Below, one piece after another: positions 6,223-7,158 of a DNA stretch of 7,158 bases. The translations under genes and the position numbers were made by a program. The stretch lies in the NCBI GenBank assembly GCA_946997275.1, contig CAMPUN010000049.1, positions 1 through 7,158 on the forward strand, in the 5' to 3' direction. The DNA is from an uncultured Porphyromonas sp. (GTDB lineage Bacteria > Bacteroidota > Bacteroidia > Bacteroidales > Porphyromonadaceae). The notes under the pieces are model-generated. The model had not been told where the DNA came from and made no database searches. It saw only the letters and a list, made by a program, of their open reading frames with translations. How positions within the stretch are numbered: position 1 is the first letter of the stretch; each line of letters begins with the position of its first letter.

Positions 6223-6456
6223 TTAGATATAATACTGCTTCTGTGGTATGACACGCATGTTCTGTAGCTTGAGCGACCAGGGGTCGAACTCCTTGTGCCG
6301 TATCGTGAGCTGATAGGACTCCTCGTCGTGAGGGGTGCCTAGAGCCTGCGCTAAGGCGAGCGCTATAGCAACCTCTTCGGGAGAGGGCGCTGGCGCTGCT
6401 TTCTTAGCTCTCTTGGCGGGTGCCTTCTTACCCTTTTCTATCTTCTTGGTAGCCAT
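6223..6456 (-). CDS. Small MmdD/OadG-like accessory subunit lacking a membrane helix
   Basis: This 77-residue protein sits 12 bp after the mmdA stop and before the biotin carrier gene, the position of the delta subunit (mmdD) in the A-D-C-B operons of methylmalonyl-CoA decarboxylases. Residues 1-24 are a Lys/Arg/Ala/Pro tail, 26-40 a likely helix (PEEVAIALALAQALG) and 48-68 the most telling part (YQLTIRHKEFDPWSLKLQNMR). The last resembles the C-terminal segment of Bacteroidota OadG-family subunits as I recall it. Those usually start with a hydrophobic anchor, but none is visible here. The start cannot be moved upstream, because the mmdA stop codon lies in the same reading frame 15 bases before this ATG. 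A role in holding the carboxyltransferase and biotin carrier together is an inference. Confidence 0.72.
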   Translation of the reverse strand: MATKKIEKGKKAPAKRAKKAAPAPSPEEVAIALALAQALGTPHDEESYQLTIRHKEFDPWSLKLQNMRVIPQKQYYI

Positions 6457-6468
6457 CGGTAGGAGGGA

Positions 6469-7158
6469 TTAGAGAGGTACGTTGTCATGCTTCTTAGCGG
6501 GGAGCGTCTGGCGCTTCGTGCGTAGCTGCTGTAGCGCACGGACGATGCGGAAGCGGGTGTTCCTCGGCTCGATGACGTCATCGATGTAACCGTAGGAAGC
6601 AGCATTGTACGGATTGGCAAAAGCATCACGATACTCTTGCTCTTTCTCCAAAGCTGTCTTGGCGGGATCGTCGCTCGCCTTGACCTCCTTGGCAAAGACC
6701 ACCTCGACGGCTCCTGACGGACCCATGACGGCAATCTCGGCAGAGGGCCAAGCGTAGTTGATATCTGCGCGAAGGTGCTTGGAGCCCATCACGATGTAGG
6801 CACCGCCGTACGCCTTGCGCAGGACAACCGTGATCTTAGGTACGGTAGCCTCACCGTAAGCGTAGAGGAGCTTAGCACCGTGTGTGATGACAGCGTTGTA
6901 CTCCTGACCAGTGCCTGGGAGGAAGCCTGGCACGTCGACGAGTGTGACGATGGGGATATTGAATGAGTCGCAGAAGCGTACGAAGCGCGCTGCCTTGCGA
7001 GAGGAGTTGCAGTCGAGGCTACCAGCCATTACCTTGGGCTGGTTGGCAACGATACCGACGCTCTGCCCGTTGAAGCGTGCGAAGCCGACGATGATGTTGC
7101 GTGCGTAGTCACGATGTACCTCGAGGAACTCGCCGTGGTCCACGATAGCTCCGATCAC
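6469..7158 (-). CDS. mmdA: Methylmalonyl-CoA decarboxylase alpha subunit (carboxyltransferase), 3' part
   Basis: MmdA moves the carboxyl group from methylmalonyl-CoA to biotin on the carrier subunit, in the propionate branch of succinate metabolism. The window holds the C-terminal 229 or so residues of a protein that is normally about 515; the gene runs past the right edge. The GTG at 7156-7158 is an internal valine codon, not the start. The C-terminal carboxyltransferase domain is clear: [79 protein letters not shown] and [13 protein letters not shown]. The protein ends in KKHDNVPL, close to the KKHGNIPL ending typical of the family. PccB-type propionyl-CoA carboxylase subunits are close relatives, so the exact reaction depends on the partners. 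The accessory and biotin carrier genes follow directly. Confidence 0.93.
   Translation of the reverse strand: MIGAIVDHGEFLEVHRDYARNIIVGFARFNGQSVGIVANQPKVMAGSLDCNSSRKAARFVRFCDSFNIPIVTLVDVPGFLPGTGQEYNAVITHGAKLLYAYGEATVPKITVVLRKAYGGAYIVMGSKHLRADINYAWPSAEIAVMGPSGAVEVVFAKEVKASDDPAKTALEKEQEYRDAFANPYNAASYGYIDDVIEPRNTRFRIVRALQQLRTKRQTLPAKKHDNVPL

Noticed and set aside
7156..7158. GTG as a start codon giving a 229-residue protein
   Set aside because: The frame is open to the window edge and the translation is the C-terminal part of a family normally about 515 residues long, so this is an internal Val codon.

Overview
The window looks like chromosome from a Bacteroidota species of the Porphyromonas type. 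The supporting signs are a surface protein with an apparent type IX secretion C-terminal domain, a FISUMP (fib_succ_major) domain, a methylmalonyl-CoA decarboxylase-type gene cluster, a TTTG/TAnnTTTG-type promoter, and A-rich leaders instead of Shine-Dalgarno sites. All seven recognisable genes lie on the minus strand, so transcription runs from high to low coordinates.

Right end, 5720-7158: the 3' part of mmdA (carboxyltransferase, cut by the window edge), a 77-residue MmdD-like small subunit and the biotin carrier mmdC. The order A-D-C matches sodium-pumping methylmalonyl-CoA decarboxylase operons. However, the membrane subunit gene mmdB does not follow, and the small subunit has no membrane helix. 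A 180-bp gap with a long, nearly perfect inverted repeat separates this cluster from the next gene.

Middle, 3374-5539: a 524-residue lipoprotein of unknown function that appears to contain three diverged copies of one domain. It is followed by two strong hairpins, the second a good intrinsic terminator. The remainder of the 591-bp gap before the next gene holds a 21-bp tandem repeat and an inverted-repeat element resembling a small dispersed or MITE-type repeat, and no convincing gene.

Left, 2221-3430: a predicted two-gene operon with a clear promoter, a lipoprotein thioredoxin (CRPC active site) followed by thiol peroxidase tpx, closed by a strong terminator. The pair suggests a redox or peroxide-defence role on both sides of the inner membrane. 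The Tpx carries a cysteine-rich insertion.

Left end, 1-2188: a secreted surface protein combining a FISUMP domain, a short leucine-rich segment and a type IX sorting domain. A 16-bp hairpin follows it, then a -7-like element and an open minus-strand frame that reads like protein but has no recognisable start codon before the window edge.
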